The position numbers and the translations under genes were made by a program. Shown here one piece after another: positions 63,887 through 64,000 of a DNA stretch of 64,000 bases. The DNA lies in assembly GCA_033782935.1 (NCBI GenBank), contig JAWQEG010000506.1, positions 1,352,501-1,416,500 of the forward strand, written 5' to 3'. A model generated the notes under the pieces. That model was not told where the DNA came from and ran no database searches. It saw only the letters and a program-made list of their open reading frames with translations. The stretch's first letter is position 1; every line of letters begins with the position of its first letter. This DNA is from Petrolisthes cinctipes. Taxonomy: Eukaryota; Arthropoda; Malacostraca; Decapoda; Porcellanidae.

Positions 63887-64000
63887 AGTAGTGAGGGTAG
63901 AAATCATTGACTGCCGAGGCGCACCTATTAGCAACAATGTTGTCCATTTGCCCCCGTGGATGCAGGACAGAGTTTGTTCTTCGTCTTGCAACATTGTACA
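63887..64000 (+). CDS. open frame running off the window edge, unrecognised
   Basis: A plus-strand frame opens after a stop near 63853 and stays open to the end (SEAMTQVVRVEIIDCRGAP, then NNVVHLPPWMQDRVCSSSC). A possible acceptor, CCCCCCAG, ends just before it, preceded by a pyrimidine-rich tract at 63823-63848. It could be a later exon of the same gene, part of another transposon, or chance. I do not recognise it. Confidence 0.2.

Overview
This window is eukaryotic, intron-bearing and very rich in mobile elements. It looks like an arthropod genome, and I lean towards a decapod crustacean. The reasons are long (TA)n and (TC)n microsatellites, abundant CR1, Jockey and I-type LINEs, Tc1/mariner and P-type DNA transposons, and one exon of an arthropod-like SERBP1/vig gene. 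The species assignment is an inference from these features only. Host coding sequence is scarce: the SERBP1-like exon (62892-63104, +) is well supported, and a Thr/Pro-rich open exon (8848-7728, -) is plausible.

Layout. 1-9 kb: no recognisable gene apart from the 7.7-8.8 kb open exon; small TA-flanked palindromic elements (3158-3310, 6054-6277) and other short palindromes. 9.2-16.0 kb: two related foldback elements with TACAGCTCCGG termini (9385-12671 and 13288-15992). They share the same nested SINE-like insertions, and one holds a transposase relic. 16.4-18.0 kb: a 5'-truncated Jockey-like LINE on the minus strand. 21.5 kb: a textbook foldback MITE. 21.9-25.7 kb: two adjoining CR1 remnants, one with a (TA)n tract grown inside its reverse transcriptase. 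28.0-29.6 kb: a P/THAP9-type transposase relic. 31.7-36.05 kb: a giant palindromic element with about 1.1 kb arms and TA-CAG termini.

40.7-62.0 kb is one nested stack. The oldest layer is a CR1 LINE, split into three pieces. It was hit by a full-length I-type LINE (41794-58472, minus, 10 bp target duplication) and by a TG...CA element that looks like a solo LTR (58925-61359, 5 bp duplication). The I-type LINE was in turn hit in its 3' UTR by an intact L2/CR1-group LINE (41851-46662), and in its ORF1 by a 6.3 kb Tc1/mariner-type element. That last element has roughly 2 kb inverted arms and a three-exon DD35E transposase gene (51586-57906). Conceptual removal of three of these inserts restores the older reading frame (ORF1 and CR1) or a coherent LINE 3' end, so the boundaries are base-precise.

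No tRNA, rRNA or CRISPR array was recognised. The most unusual content is the set of palindromic elements of 0.15 to 6.3 kb with TA-CAG termini, one of which carries a DD35E transposase gene.
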